Of a stretch of 64,000 bases of DNA, positions 48,050 to 60,931 are shown one piece after another. The position numbers and the translations under genes are program-made. Each line of letters opens with the position of its first letter. Positions within the stretch are counted from its first letter, which is position 1. Origin of the DNA: Lobosporangium transversale (Eukaryota > Mortierellomycota > Mortierellomycetes > Mortierellales > Mortierellaceae); contig NW_019028987.1 in assembly GCF_002105155.1 (NCBI RefSeq), positions 674,501 through 738,500 on the forward strand. Direction: 5' to 3'. The notes below the pieces were generated by a model that did not search any database, was not told the origin of the DNA, and saw only the letters and a list, made by a program, of their open reading frames with translations.

Positions 48050-49640
48050 GTGATTCATGTAGGGACACCTCGCTCCAAGCTTGCCAAGCCCAGCCCTAAT
48101 TACAGCCTTATTACGCCTGCCTCTCGTTCTACCAATTGGCCTTCTGATCATGCTGAGAAGGCGGCCGGCAATGATACTATACTTAGCGCCCCTGGCCCTT
48201 CTGGAGTCCCATTGGTGCCTCGCAACAAGCCAATCTCCGTTATAAAATTCTTCGAGCTGATCCTCTACCTTTTCTAGTTCAGATAGACATCTTTCAATAC
48301 TGGCGCCCTCACCATGTAGAGGCGGCAGTCCGCTTTCCAGATCGTTGATAGAATCGGCTCCTGCAGGCGCAGCACTCTTCTTTTCTTCTAGCCAACGCCA
48401 AAACTTGAATGTTAGCTAGTACGCTACTTTTTGCTTCACAGCAAAGCTGTGAAAGACATTGGTCGTAATCCTTCGACTTGGCTTCTGTATTCCAACTCTT
48501 GATTTCTCGCATTAGGTTCTTGCTTTTCCAAAAAAAAAAAAAAAAAAAAAAAAAATAGCGAGCAGTTCACCCTCTGAGAATGAGACGAAAGGTTGCTGCA
48601 TTGGTGTGAAGGGAATCATTTTACGGCTGTTTTTAGTGAGTCGATTCAGGTAGACAAAGTTTTCGATAGCAGAAATGGCTGAGGCTATTAAGAAAAAGTG
48701 TCCTGTCAGTGTCACTTACAAAATATAAGGCAGATTTGCAACGGACTCACGACACAACAAATTCAATACCTTTTCAAAGAGCTCCTTACAACCACCTCTA
48801 TACATGCGCTTTAGCTCGACGAAAAGCTGAAGTGAAACTGATCGCAGTAGGGCTATCGCAGGATATGGCACCTCCTTGTTAATTGATCCCCTATCGATCT
48901 TGCCTATTATGCCATCGCAGACTTTGGAGAAACCCTTGACCATGGTGGTGTTGGTTTTTTTTAGCCCTTTCGATAAGATCTTTGCCGCTATAAAGGCTCC
49001 GCATCAACATCCTATTGAAAGCATATTGCTGGTCATCAGCGTCTTCGTCATCGTCTTGTATCAATGCCTCTTCTTCCTCCTTCTCCTCTTCTTGGCTCAT
49101 CTCGCTCATTGCTATGCGCTTACAAATACAACCAAGGATCTCTCCGCCATCATTGCCAATGGCATAAGAAGGAAATATTTGCTCCAAAAACCGACCCAGA
49201 ATTTTCTGACAAGTTCATTTGGCGTTCGCAGCGCTTCCTCAAGACATCTTTTCATCTCAAGTGCTAACTTTACATCCTCCAAGGCTCCCTTAACGTCCAC
49301 AGCGATAGTCCCAACACCGAGGGTTACAATGTGGTGACCCCATCGCATTGCCCGGATTAGATCTCCTCTACCCATCTCGTCTATGTCCTTCTTTCCCCCC
49401 TCCTTCTTTTTCTTCGCCTTCTTCTCAGGTTGGAGTACTGGGCTTAGTATCCCTTCCATGCGTACTACTTCATGGCGTCAGGAGCCAGGTGTTCGGTTTC
49501 AAGAACACAATACTTAATGGCATATCGAGGTCGGTGTCTGCGAGAACTTTGTTGGGGCTCCTCTTCTGTGTCCCGCGAGGTAGGATGGCAAACAGTCTTA
49601 TATCTATTGAGGGGCATACGTGCTGAGTCGTGGCTCGCGT
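48050..49640 (-). pseudogene. Fanzor/TnpB-like nuclease relic, copy 2 (near full length, C-terminus missing)
   Basis: Read from about 49640 down. N-terminal part: RRHRPRYAIKYCVLETEHLA, stop, then GRGDLIRAMRWGHHIVTLGV and MKRCLEEALRTPNELVRKFW. A 1-nt shift leads to IFPSYAIGNDGGEILGCICK and acidic runs; a second shift at an A-run leads to LFVELKRMYRGGCKELFEKV. After a 25-nt poly-A (48531-48555) follow KMIPFTPMQQPFVSFSEGEL (upstream side) and then WLEEKKSAAPAGADSINDLE, SGLPPLHGEGAS, VARHQWDSRRARGAKYSIIA and VIRAGLGKLGA. The last blocks parallel those of copy 1 (IESAIP, KKWDLRKAQ, VLAVGLGPF). Where copy 1 has GCDSD, the RuvC-I motif here reads like VGIQKPS, so the catalytic Asp seems lost. The zinc-ribbon/RuvC-III end is absent. 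Confidence 0.6.
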
Positions 49641-49691
49641 CAGCTCACTATGTTCCGTAAACGGGTGAAGGTTAATGGATGTTCAAGCCAA

Positions 49692-49786
49692 TTAATAATA
49701 ATAACAACAACAACAATAATAATAATAATAATGATAATAACAATAATAACAATAGTAACAATAATAATAATAATAATAATAATAAC
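49692..49786. repeat. AAT/AAC trinucleotide microsatellite
   Basis: About 95 bp of AAT, AAC, GAT and AGT triplets lying between the two head-to-head Fanzor-like relics. Confidence 0.9.
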
Positions 49787-49912
49787 CGTGCCAGGAATGC
49801 GACTCAAGTAAATTTTCTTGCAGTAACTTGGCTTCCCTGTGCCGAATAGCGCTTACCAATTGTACGCACTGTATGGCTACCTTTTATCTAAGAGTGCCAA
49901 TTTATATCAGAT

Positions 49913-51240
49913 TTGATTCTCCAACTTGAACAGCCTCTCGAAGAGTTCTTCTCACCATCTTTGCTACAACAATTACAGGCAGCGAGAGCCGAAGGGAAGG
50001 AAAGAAAAAGGATAGAGCGAGCGGAAGCAACTGCAGGCTTGTCTAGACAGGATAATAACGAAATGATGGACGCGTGGAAGAGATTGGGTCCCTTCGCGAT
50101 TGATACGAGCAATACGCGACTTCTTAAGAACAAATCGGTCTAGATCATAGCAAATTTGGTTAGGAAATAGGACCCTTGTAACGAGTACAGCACCCCACAG
50201 CCTGTTTACATGATGGAATTAACCAAATCCGAAACATGGCCAACTTTCCCTCGAGCTACACTTAATCTATTTTTTTTTTTTTTTTTTTTTTTTGAGTTCA
50301 ATGGTAGCCGTGTAAAGGACAGAGAAGGGTCGCTGGTACGAATAATGGGTGTAAGAGTTTCTTCATCGTCTTTGCTATGCATACATTGATATAGCTTGAC
50401 TTTTTGCATGCCATAACTGCAATGTTCGCAGGTAAGGGATCAACACAAAAGGTCTTTGTTGAGAGTGTCAACAAATATACGGCAGTAATGCCTGGAAGCC
50501 TCGATGATTGTGCCACATCCACCAAGAAAGAACTAGGTCTTTTCACAGCAATACCTAACAGTTCAAAGACTAATAAAACAGCTCAAGGATCTAGTAAGTG
50601 GAAGAAATGAGTACGCGGAACGACAACAACTTCGCTCAACCGTCCAACTGCTTAACTTATGTTATATGACTGGCATCAGTGTATGGCGCATTCGCTCAAC
50701 AAGGCCGAAACGTCAACGTAATCTGGGTTTAGGGCATGCAGATTACAAAGACAGTGAGAAGGTAGGGAAAGCAGCCAAGGATGGACACTTCAGTGAACTC
50801 TGGAACTTGAAAGAGTCACATTGTGCAATAGAAAGGTAGTAAAGGGCACCTTTTGCCAACTGCTGAAACTTACCGACTAGAGAGGTGTAACTGGCTTAGA
50901 ACCATTTGAAAGCACGTCCGAGAAGCAAGCATGTATATACATACTTATGCTCCACTTGGTGCGGTGAGTGAAGATTGGAAACTTTATATTCTTACAAAGA
51001 CCAAGTGGTAGGTTTTTCATTGGTGTGTGTTACCTCCATTCCTGTTGTAGTTAAAGCACAGCAGCTTCCTCGAAGTCATTTTCCACGTTCAAAATAGTGC
51101 CGCAAATGCCAGGTCTATTTCGATCGCGATGTGGTCGGAGCGGAAAACATCGCTCACGTCTGCTTGGCCCATGCGCTCTTTCGAAAAGGATCTGACAAGA
51201 CAAGTCCATCATACCAGCAGCTTCTTATTTGCACAGCCCA
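49913..51240 (+). pseudogene. Fanzor/TnpB-like relic, copy 3 (C-terminal motif clear, upstream fragments unassigned)
   Basis: At about 51095-51195 (+) the frame reads FPRSK, stop, then CRKCQVYFDRDVVGAENIAH and VCLAHALFRKGSDKTSP. It aligns with copy 1 (YPRSK, Y, CRACIIFFDHDAAGAENIAR): zinc-ribbon Cys pair plus RuvC-III-like Asp. The TAG stop sits exactly where copy 1 has Tyr. Upstream open fragments (LEQPLEEFFSPSLLQQLQAA at ~49918, YTAVMPGSLDDCATSTKKEL at ~50480, LLNLCYMTGISVWRIRSTRP at ~50650) are protein-like but I could not place them in the Fanzor order; they may belong to the same element, a partner ORF or another gene. A 22-nt poly-T lies at 50272-50293. Confidence 0.5.
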
Positions 51241-52078
<838 letters not shown>

Positions 52079-52082
<4 letters not shown>

Positions 52083-52093
52083 ATGGATCCTGA
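52079..52093 (+). promoter_or_regulatory. Minimal upstream ORF overlapping the bHLH start codon
   Basis: ATG GAT GGA TCC TGA in another frame, starting 4 nt upstream of the main ATG. A scanning ribosome meets this AUG first. Confidence 0.6.
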
Positions 52094-54118
52094 TGCACAT
52101 AGGCAAACATCTATTCCACTTAGAACAATGAATTTTCCATCTTTGCTCTCTGATCATGAACAGAGGGCCTTCTCCGAGTTTCTGAATCAACTTGCGCAAG
52201 AGGATACCAATCTTCCAAAACCTAACGGAGGCCAGGGTCCTAATGGGGTAGACCCTTCTCTTACTCAGCAGCAGCAACAGCAGCTTCAACTTCAGCTTCA
52301 ACATCACCTGCATCTTCGACAACTGCAGTATCAACACCAACAGCAGCAACAGCAACAACAGCAGCAGCAGCAAGCTCCAAATGGAACTACGGGACTGTCT
52401 CGGCTTCCACCGCCGCCCCTGATGCCTTCAGGAATGTCTTTGGATGCGGCTGCTCAGCAGTTAGCTCTTGCTCAGCAGCATCGCGACTGGATCCAGCAGA
52501 TCGCCTCTAATCCTCTACTGGCACCAGGAGGCATAATCAATCCACATGCCATGAGTCAAGCCATGCTACAAAATCCTCTCCTAATGGCTCAGGCCAATGC
52601 TATCTCGCAAGCAATGGTACTCGCTCAACAACAACAGCAACAGCAGATGCAACTCCAGCTACAGCAGCAGCAGCAGCAGCAGCAACAACAACAACAGCAA
52701 CAGCAGCACTTTCAGTCTCAATATAATGCTCATTCTCACTCACTTAATCCAGTATCGCAACAACAGGGGCAGTCATATCAACCACAAGTAAACAGCATGG
52801 CGCCAGTATTTCACACTCAACAGCAGCAACATCGGCCGCAATATTCGGACACGCAACAGGCATTGTCGTCCCATCAAGAGCCTCTGTCTCCTTCGAGCGA
52901 CATTGTAACCTTACATGGTACTCAACAGTCAGGGAAACTAGGGACAAAACGAAGGTCAAAGACTGATGGTCTCTCAACTACTGATGGAATAGAAGCCATG
53001 AGTGAATCTGTCTCTCCTCGCTCTCCAAGCCCTGTAGCTCAACAAGCTGTTATTGCAAGTGATCACCAATCTTCCACAGATACCTCCAAAGGAAATAAAA
53101 GTTCCTCACAGGGAATTAAGCAAGAGGGCGACATCGAGAATATTTCAATTTCGCAATCACCAAGGAGGCCAAATAGACGGAAAGGATCGTCAGTGCAACC
53201 CTTTTCAATTGATTCAACAATGCCAGCCTCTTCTGGACTTGTTGTCAAGTCACCACATCGTACGAATCGTGATGGATTCGATCCACTTCAAGGAAGCCTG
53301 CGTAGGAAAGCCAAAAGCGATATTAATGCCAAGAATATGGTATCTTTGTCGAGCTCACAGAATATTGAAGCAGATGGAGTTGACTTGGGTTTTGATGGTC
53401 AGCATGAAAAAGCGGAGGAGAACAGTATGGGGCTTGAACGCGGATCAAGCCCTTTGTCAACAGCACAACAATTACCACAGCAGCAATCGCAACAACAATC
53501 AGCACGCTCGCCGATCCCATCTCAGAGTTCCTCCAATGGAGTACAGTCGCGTTCAGGCAAGAAACCCCATCATGAACTGCTGACTGAAGCCGAAAAGAAG
53601 GCAAATCACATTGCCTCAGAGCAGAAGCGCCGACAAAACATCCGAATTGGGTTTGATTCTCTTGTGGAGATTGTTCCTACATTGAGTGATTGTCATCGGA
53701 GTGAGGCTGTTATTCTTCAGAAGTGTAAATTTTGCCTTTGTCTGAAACGATGTGCTTCAGATGTTGCAAAAGACAAGCGCATGGATTGATTTTGTTTGTA
53801 CCTTCTTTATCTCATATTAGCTGTCGACTATATCCATCGACTATTGAATCAAAAGAATGAGCTCAAGAGCAGGGTGCGTGAGCTCCAGGCACATCTGGGT
53901 GACCCTTTGGACGACTCTGTAAGTCCTGTGCGCAAAATGGGCAGTGTTTTTCACATGGGTTGTGTTCATTTTATTTGTGCTCTTGTTAATTTTAATATTA
54001 TTGTTGAACATGTGCTGATCATGGTTGCACAAACCTTGTGATTTACTGACTGTATGCTTATTTTTGGTTTAATAAATTTACGTAGGGATCAGAAATGGAT
54101 GTCGAGCAAAGCGATTAG
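52083..54118 (+). CDS. bHLH-leucine zipper transcription factor with polyQ N-terminus
   Basis: Exons 52083-53724, 53821-53918, 54086-54118; phases 1 and 0 agree; 590 residues. The N-terminal ~500 residues are Q/S/P-rich with polyQ blocks. The basic region and helix 1 read NHIASEQKRRQNIRIGFDSL, with the His-Glu-Arg triad of E-box (CACGTG-type) binders. A short loop (VPTLSDCHRSEAVIL) is followed by helix 2 KSVDYIHRLLNQKNEL, recreated by joining exons 1 and 2, and a heptad zipper (SRVRELQAHL). It is closest in style to Ino4/Mlx-type factors; a lipid or metabolic regulon is only a guess. A 5-codon-long upstream frame (ATG GAT GGA TCC TGA) begins 4 nt before the chosen ATG and overlaps it, so translation may be modulated. 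Confidence 0.88.
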
Positions 54119-54331
54119 ACAGCTTTTTATTTGTTTTTTGGCCTTTAGACTAATCTCGTTGTCAATAATGTAAATAATATCAATCGACATGGGCTAATAA
54201 AAAGCACAATGTACAGGAGTATCTCAGGCCTTGAATGACATTCTTTTATGCAGTTTGAAAGACTTCCTTGAATGTAAATTTTGCAATTAAATTATTAAAT
54301 TATATTAATGAAGAAGGGAAAAAGTTATACG

Positions 54332-56304
54332 TTATAACTCTTCTTTTCTATGGACCTTATCAAGTATAGAAAGAATGATATCGCGAGCCTCGATCCAGAC
54401 CTGTTGCAGGTGCATCACAGGAAATGTTGTCTTCTTCCTGGCCTGCATTCGCAATAGAACATATACCGGTAATACCATAAGTTAAAAGATATGACAGTAC
54501 TTTTTCTTAAAAAATTCATAAATTTGGATCAACTCACCAAAATGTTCAAATTCGATTTAGCTTGAACAAGCATTTCATCACAAAGCCTTTCAAGAAGCAC
54601 CGGTACCATTCTTTCATTTTCCAGATTGATTTGGTCCAGCTTGCCATTAACGACATTGTGCCATTGGGCTATCGCCAGTTGAGTCGCTACAGAGGATTTG
54701 AGGAATGGATTGATGAGCCTTAACCGCAAGCTCACTAACAGGCGGAACGAGACATCATTTCGATGGAAAACATAATCGCTACGATGTTCGAGTTGTAAAT
54801 AATGATGATGAAAAGAGTTGTTAAATAATTTCATTGCGCTATAAGGATGCGCTAATTCGATCAAGATTGCTTACCCAAGGAATCCCGATCTATCCAACAA
54901 CTCCAATTTTTCCTTTTTTGCACCGCTTGTTTCACCAGGGATTGGAAGCTGCAAAAAGTTGTTATCAACTACCACATAGTTAAAAGGGTTATTAGGCGTA
55001 ACGAAACCATACTCCTATGGACAGCAGAATACGATGGGTTAAAGAATACAGCGACTGCTGTTAGATTCAATAGTTTATTTATTTATTTAATTCACAAATA
55101 TACTTGCAAAACTACATTAGTGAATTATGTTCTTAACTCACCACAAGGATAAAACAGTTGTCGTGCGGTCCATAGTTGATGAAGACTTGTTCGCCCTTCT
55201 TATACGGAAGTAATGTTCTTATTTTGTAAGATTTTGTTTTCGTACAGAAAAAGCCTTCGGTCTATTGCCCCCTCCCCCCCACAAGAAAAAAAAAAAGAAA
55301 CAGAAAAAAAAGATCAATACAATAGCCATTATTCTGTCATATTTAGTGACGGTTGGTACAGTACCTTGGCATCATGAGTATGGTTGAGGAAATCGAGCAT
55401 AGGCGCAAGCGCAATATTGTCAGCTGCTATCTGTTTTTTGGCATCGAGATAGATGCAGCGAGTATTCACTATCGGGTTGATGAATGTTGGAACGGAGTAA
55501 GTGGCAATCACAATAGTACAGCAGCCCCTTGCAACCACAGATGAGACTAAAACAACTAGGTGTTACCAACAAGCCATGCCCATTCGTAATCCTCATATTG
55601 TAGCGGACGTGTTAAAAGATCAGCATTTGTCTGCGGGAGAGCAAATTTAAGAAAGAAAGGGTAAGCTAAGAGTAGCAATGTAAAGTAAAATAACAGAAAG
55701 ACGATGCGTACCTGAAGAAATTCCAAAGCGCAATTGTAATCCGCCAAGATCTTGGCTTTTTGTCTATTGACGTGCGCTGCGGAATTAATATTTAAATCAG
55801 TTTCAAGTTATGTAGAGAGGTTATTCCTGCATACAAAGTGGAAATTACCCATTGCATTCTGCGGCAGAAGTTCATAAAGCTCTGGTGGGTATCGGACAGG
55901 CATCGTATCAAACTTCTTTGGCAACATTTTCAAGTAAGGTAGCCATCCCGATTTTTCAGGCGCTTGTTGCAACAGAGCGATGTGAAGTGCAATGATCATA
56001 TGCGAGTTAACTTTCTTGCCGAACCTTCGGGTGATAGTACAAAAAAGCATGTTACTTAATGCTCAGCCCAGTTGCCATCACCCACATAGGCGAAAACACA
56101 ATAGTCTTCTTCCCTCCTCATAATCGATTATGGGTTATACCACTTAAAATCTATATTCGAGCTTCGTAATCAACACCATGCAATCGAGAAAGAAGTACGA
56201 TTAATGCCATTTACCTTGCAATCCTAGCGCCATAAACTGACTGTAGAGATTTCATGGTCACGAGGTTCCGCTCTGGTACTTGAACAATGACTTCTCCTGC
56301 CTTG

Positions 56305-56336
<32 letters not shown>

Positions 56337-56979
56337 GACGTGAGAAATTTGATGGGCTTGCGTAGCATTCTCAATTATTCTTTCTTGGTTTGCACTAAAA
56401 TTCTTAGCGCTTCATAGAGACCTTGATATTTTTTGTCGCCATCATGCCACGACCGGTGTCTAAAATCAAATCGACAATCCTATTAGTTAATTGATTCTTT
56501 GTATTTATTACATAAGAGCTCTCTAGAGAACGTACTTGAAAACTCTGCTAATGTCAGCTTTGTCTTTGGACATCCCATTTCTTTGAGCCATTGCAAAAAA
56601 TCCGAATACTCCTTATCTTTGATTACGGCTGCATTGGATTCCAGGGTGTATATATATAAAAGCATTAGAAAAAGTTCAGATGAAAAATCATAACGTCCTT
56701 TGCAACTGGAATGAAGTAGTGTTTACCGGACTCAATTGTCTGCGGCTCAGAAGCTTCCTTATTCTTCCCTGCTGTCCTTACCCTGCTTGTCCTTCCTTTC
56801 CTGTTCCTTGTCTTGCTCAAAGAGGCATTGCTAGGCGGCGTTGAGCCAGGTGTAGGTGGAGACGCTGGATCCTGTAAAGTCTTTGTCATCAAGCTTGATA
56901 TTCTATCTGGTTTGCGTTTCTTGAATGGTGGCATATTGCTGTTAGCGCTGGATGGCCCGGGTGATACTGATGAGCGCAT
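54332..56979 (-). CDS. SETD4/RKM-type SET-domain lysine methyltransferase
   Basis: Twelve exons, minus strand: 56979-56727, 56628-56536, 56459-56422, 56300-56215, 56024-55849, 55776-55712, 55630-55567, 55468-55365, 55261-55142, 55014-54875, 54778-54538, 54442-54332; every phase agrees; 496 residues. A basic N-terminal extension (PPFKKRKPDR, NRKGRTSRVR) may be nuclear targeting. SET landmarks: NTGRGMMATKNIK, VIVQVPERNLVT, WLPYLKMLPKKFDTMPV, WLVVNTRCIY, ALAPMLDFLNHTHDAK (NH motif) and GEQVFINYGPHDN (catalytic Tyr). The C-terminal half is the helical substrate-binding domain of Rubisco-LSMT-like enzymes, which methylate non-histone or ribosomal lysines. Start alternatives: ATG 56979 or the MPPFKKRKP methionine. 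Intron 3 carries a 28-nt poly-T (gene sense) next to its acceptor. Confidence 0.88.

Positions 56980-57970
<991 letters not shown>

Positions 57971-58006
<36 letters not shown>
57971..58006 (+). repeat. (TAA)12 microsatellite beginning at the METTL5 stop codon
   Basis: Twelve TAA triplets in the METTL5 frame, giving twelve consecutive in-frame stops. Its far end coincides with the cut-off end of a Fanzor-like relic. Confidence 0.9.
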
Positions 58007-58007
<1 letters not shown>

Positions 58008-58330
58008 TGCCCGATGCATCGATGGGCTGCAATAGCGAGACTCTCTCTAAACATTCGAAGCATCTCTGGATAGCATTGCACAAGCCGTGGTTGAACGACG
58101 GTTTTTTTCGCAGATAGGACATCGCTTAAGAGAATGAAAGACGAAATGAGACGCGAATACGATGACTGCTTATCATGTTCAAAAAGTGACTCTTCCGAGA
58201 CAACTTTGATTTCTGGGTATTTCGACTCCAATAGTCCCTCCTATCACTCTCAAAATACTGTCGGCAACCCGGCCATACTCTTCTCTCCGCACTCTAGACG
58301 TGTCATCCAATATGTATGCTAAAAAAACAG
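57990..58330 (-). pseudogene. Fanzor/TnpB-like relic, copy 4 (C-terminal half fragment)
   Basis: Minus strand from about 58315: ILDDTSRVRREEYGRVADSI, then LRVIGGTIGVEI, a stop, and in another frame SLKRCPICEKNRRSTTACAM and, past a TAG, SRYCSPSMHRAI. This is the order (W/DDxxRxRxxEY helix, zinc-ribbon CPxC, second Cys and HR(D)) seen in C-terminal parts of Fanzor proteins, and the first block parallels WDSRRARGAKY of copy 2. It stops at the TAA microsatellite. Upstream sequence to 58587 has no readable domain. Confidence 0.5.
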
Positions 58331-58587
58331 ATTGTCAGACGGTTTCCTATCTCGTTAAGTTCCAAATATTAGGTGGCCTTTGTGGTGCAAAGATGTTACT
58401 CTGAGTCATCACTACTAGACTTTTTAGGGATGAAAGCGCACGCTCTTATGAAGGAGCTTTGAACAAGTCAATCCTTCTTCCTAAAGCTATTCTAATAGAT
58501 GTTACTAAGGAGCATTTACGTTAGCCAGCTGATAGTTGTATGCTGTGCATTTTCTAATTAGTTTTTTGCGTCTTAATTTATTGAATG

Positions 58588-60500
58588 CTATTTTATCCAC
58601 GTCAAGATATTTTTCGCCATATGCGCATTCATTGACTTTGTATCATGTATATCCCTTGCGGAACGGATAGGGACCGTGCCGCTTGTCGTGCTGATACGCG
58701 AGATTGCTGCTTTAATTTGAGTAGAGTTTTTGAGCCGCTTTATAAGGATTCCATTGTTCCCTTTTAGGAGTGCTGTGATCATCATAAGAGCGCGTTTCTG
58801 AGCTGCAATGTCCGTATCCCCAAGTGATCGTGTCAAACAGCCATGGATCCCACCAGCAGGGACGTCCCACGCTGCAACATAATATTTGAGATCGGACAAT
58901 TTCATTAAAAGCTTATTGAGAGCGTCCATGCCGTACCTCTGTGCCCGATCAAATGAAGATGTGGTGCAACACACAAAAATCTCGATCGCACCTTGTGGTA
59001 AAATTTTCTGGCGTAAATTAACTAAAAAAGTAATGAGTAGATAAATTCAGACTTGTGCTTAAGCTCATCTATGCATTTGTGCCATCATAACAGTTGCCAT
59101 ACCCCTTACCGCTATCAGAAAGTGTAGACACTATCGCCGCTAACAGAGCTTGGTTATTAGGGATTGTTTGAAGAACTACTGGACGCATGCGTTGAACAAT
59201 TCCTGCATCAAATAGGACTTGTCTGCCTCTTTCACTGTTATGTGATATTCTAAATAGAGTAGAGATAGCTAAGCCCTGGGCGAAATCATTCTCTGTATCT
59301 TCCATTAGCTCAATCAAACGACCCTCGATTTTCATATTTAGCACCTGCGGTTGATTCTCCAGACACTCTGATATCATGTTGATACAGGTCAAAGAACGAA
59401 GGAGAACGTCGGCATCTGTTGACTGAAGGTCTGGACAGAGAGACTGCAAAAGCCCTGCTCGAACGAATTCAATGTTGCAATGCTTGTCTTCCAGCCATTT
59501 TCGAACAGCAGTGACTCCCATAGTCTTGAGCAACACGTTAGTAGATCCTGTAAGTGAAACAAAAATTCCGAGCACCTCAGAGGACGCCATATTTAAAGCC
59601 GTGACATCAAATGGACTTGCACCCATTTCGACGATGGCCATGATGGCGTACGATTGAGCATCTGGATTATGGCATTTCAATACTCTGATCAATGCTGGAA
59701 TTGCACCGCCGTCGATCAAATGCTGTTTATTTTCACCAGTTTTTGCCAGTCTCGCCAGCATACTCACAACGTCCTCCTTTATTTTGTCATCTTCCGACTG
59801 AGTGAGATGTGCCAGCGGAATCACCAATCCTGCTTCGGCGACAGCAATACTAAGAGACTCTATTCGAATCGGAAAAAACACATTAGCGAGAGCTATTCGT
59901 TAAACTCATGACTTCTGATTGGGTTTATATGCGACTTTCATGTACCTGTAATGGCAAGATGAGACAAGCAACGAACAGCACTGAGAACGATCTCAGTTTC
60001 CTGCATCATTGTTATTATGCGTTTGATCCATTCTAGTCCCCCCGATTGAACAAATGATAAGACGTTCTCTACTATTACGAAGAATAAAAAAAGTGCGAAA
60101 GGTTTAACTAGGTATATCTCTTGAGCCGTTTTTACAGATGGTCTTGATGTTTCATACCAGAAGTCATTAGATTGATTAAAGTATCCAATGCTGCTTTAAG
60201 TGTCTGGGAATCATTGGTTTGGAGCAGACTCACTATTAACTTAATGACCTTTGCTTCTACTTTGATAAAATCTTACGTGGCAGAAACAAGAAAGAGATTG
60301 CATTTTACGTTAAATGGAACATTACTTCTTCATTATTAGAATATCATCTTAATGAAGTTATGATATGAGGATAAACCTTCACGAGTAAGTTGCGAAAAAG
60401 CAATGGCTGCTGAGCGCTGTAAGTCAACATTAGACGAGTGAACCAGTAACGAGAAAGCTCGCATTGTTTCCTCATCTTCTAAGATCGTAGGCGGTGACAT
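58588..60500 (-). CDS. Armadillo-repeat protein
   Basis: Exons, minus strand: 60500-60377, 60256-60158, 60068-59946, 59859-59110, 59021-58588; all junctions are phase 1; 509 residues. The sequence is a run of ~42-residue helical repeats (SSNVDLQRSAAIAFSQLTRE, DGGAIPALIRVLKCHNPDAQ, QSLCPDLQSTDADVLLRSLT) typical of armadillo proteins such as Vac8 or importin-like scaffolds. No N-terminal myristoylation glycine (starts MSPPT), so a Vac8-type vacuolar anchor is unlikely. The partner is unknown. Introns fall regularly between repeats. Confidence 0.82.
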
Positions 60501-60931
60501 GTTGCTTTTGATATGATAATATAATAAAGTCGATGAGCTAACAGGACGCTACAAAGACAAGACGAGACATTCAATGGGGATTGAAAAGTGAGCCACACGG
60601 TAAAATATTCAGTTGCCACAATCAAATTGAAATCTTTAGAATCATTATTTAATATAAATTTATACCATACATGTTGCTTTCATAAAGGATAGGATATAAG
60701 GAATATGGCGGATGCACACCACATCTGATAAACACAATGAAGCCCTCAAGAGATGATGCAGTTGCCGCGTGTAACTGACTCTCGTATTGTCGTCTCGTCT
60801 TTAACTGTCTTGGTTATTCTAGTGGAAGCTCCATGGACATCATTTTCTTTTTCGATTTCATTCTGGAGGACAAGTCCATGGCTGATATTGTCTATCGGAG
60901 CCAAAGGTCTGGTTTGCACCCGCCCTGATTG
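60501..60931. promoter_or_regulatory. Armadillo gene promoter and 3' flank of the Cdc7/SepH-like gene
   Basis: 430 bp between two genes on the same strand. No other feature seen. Confidence 0.45.
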
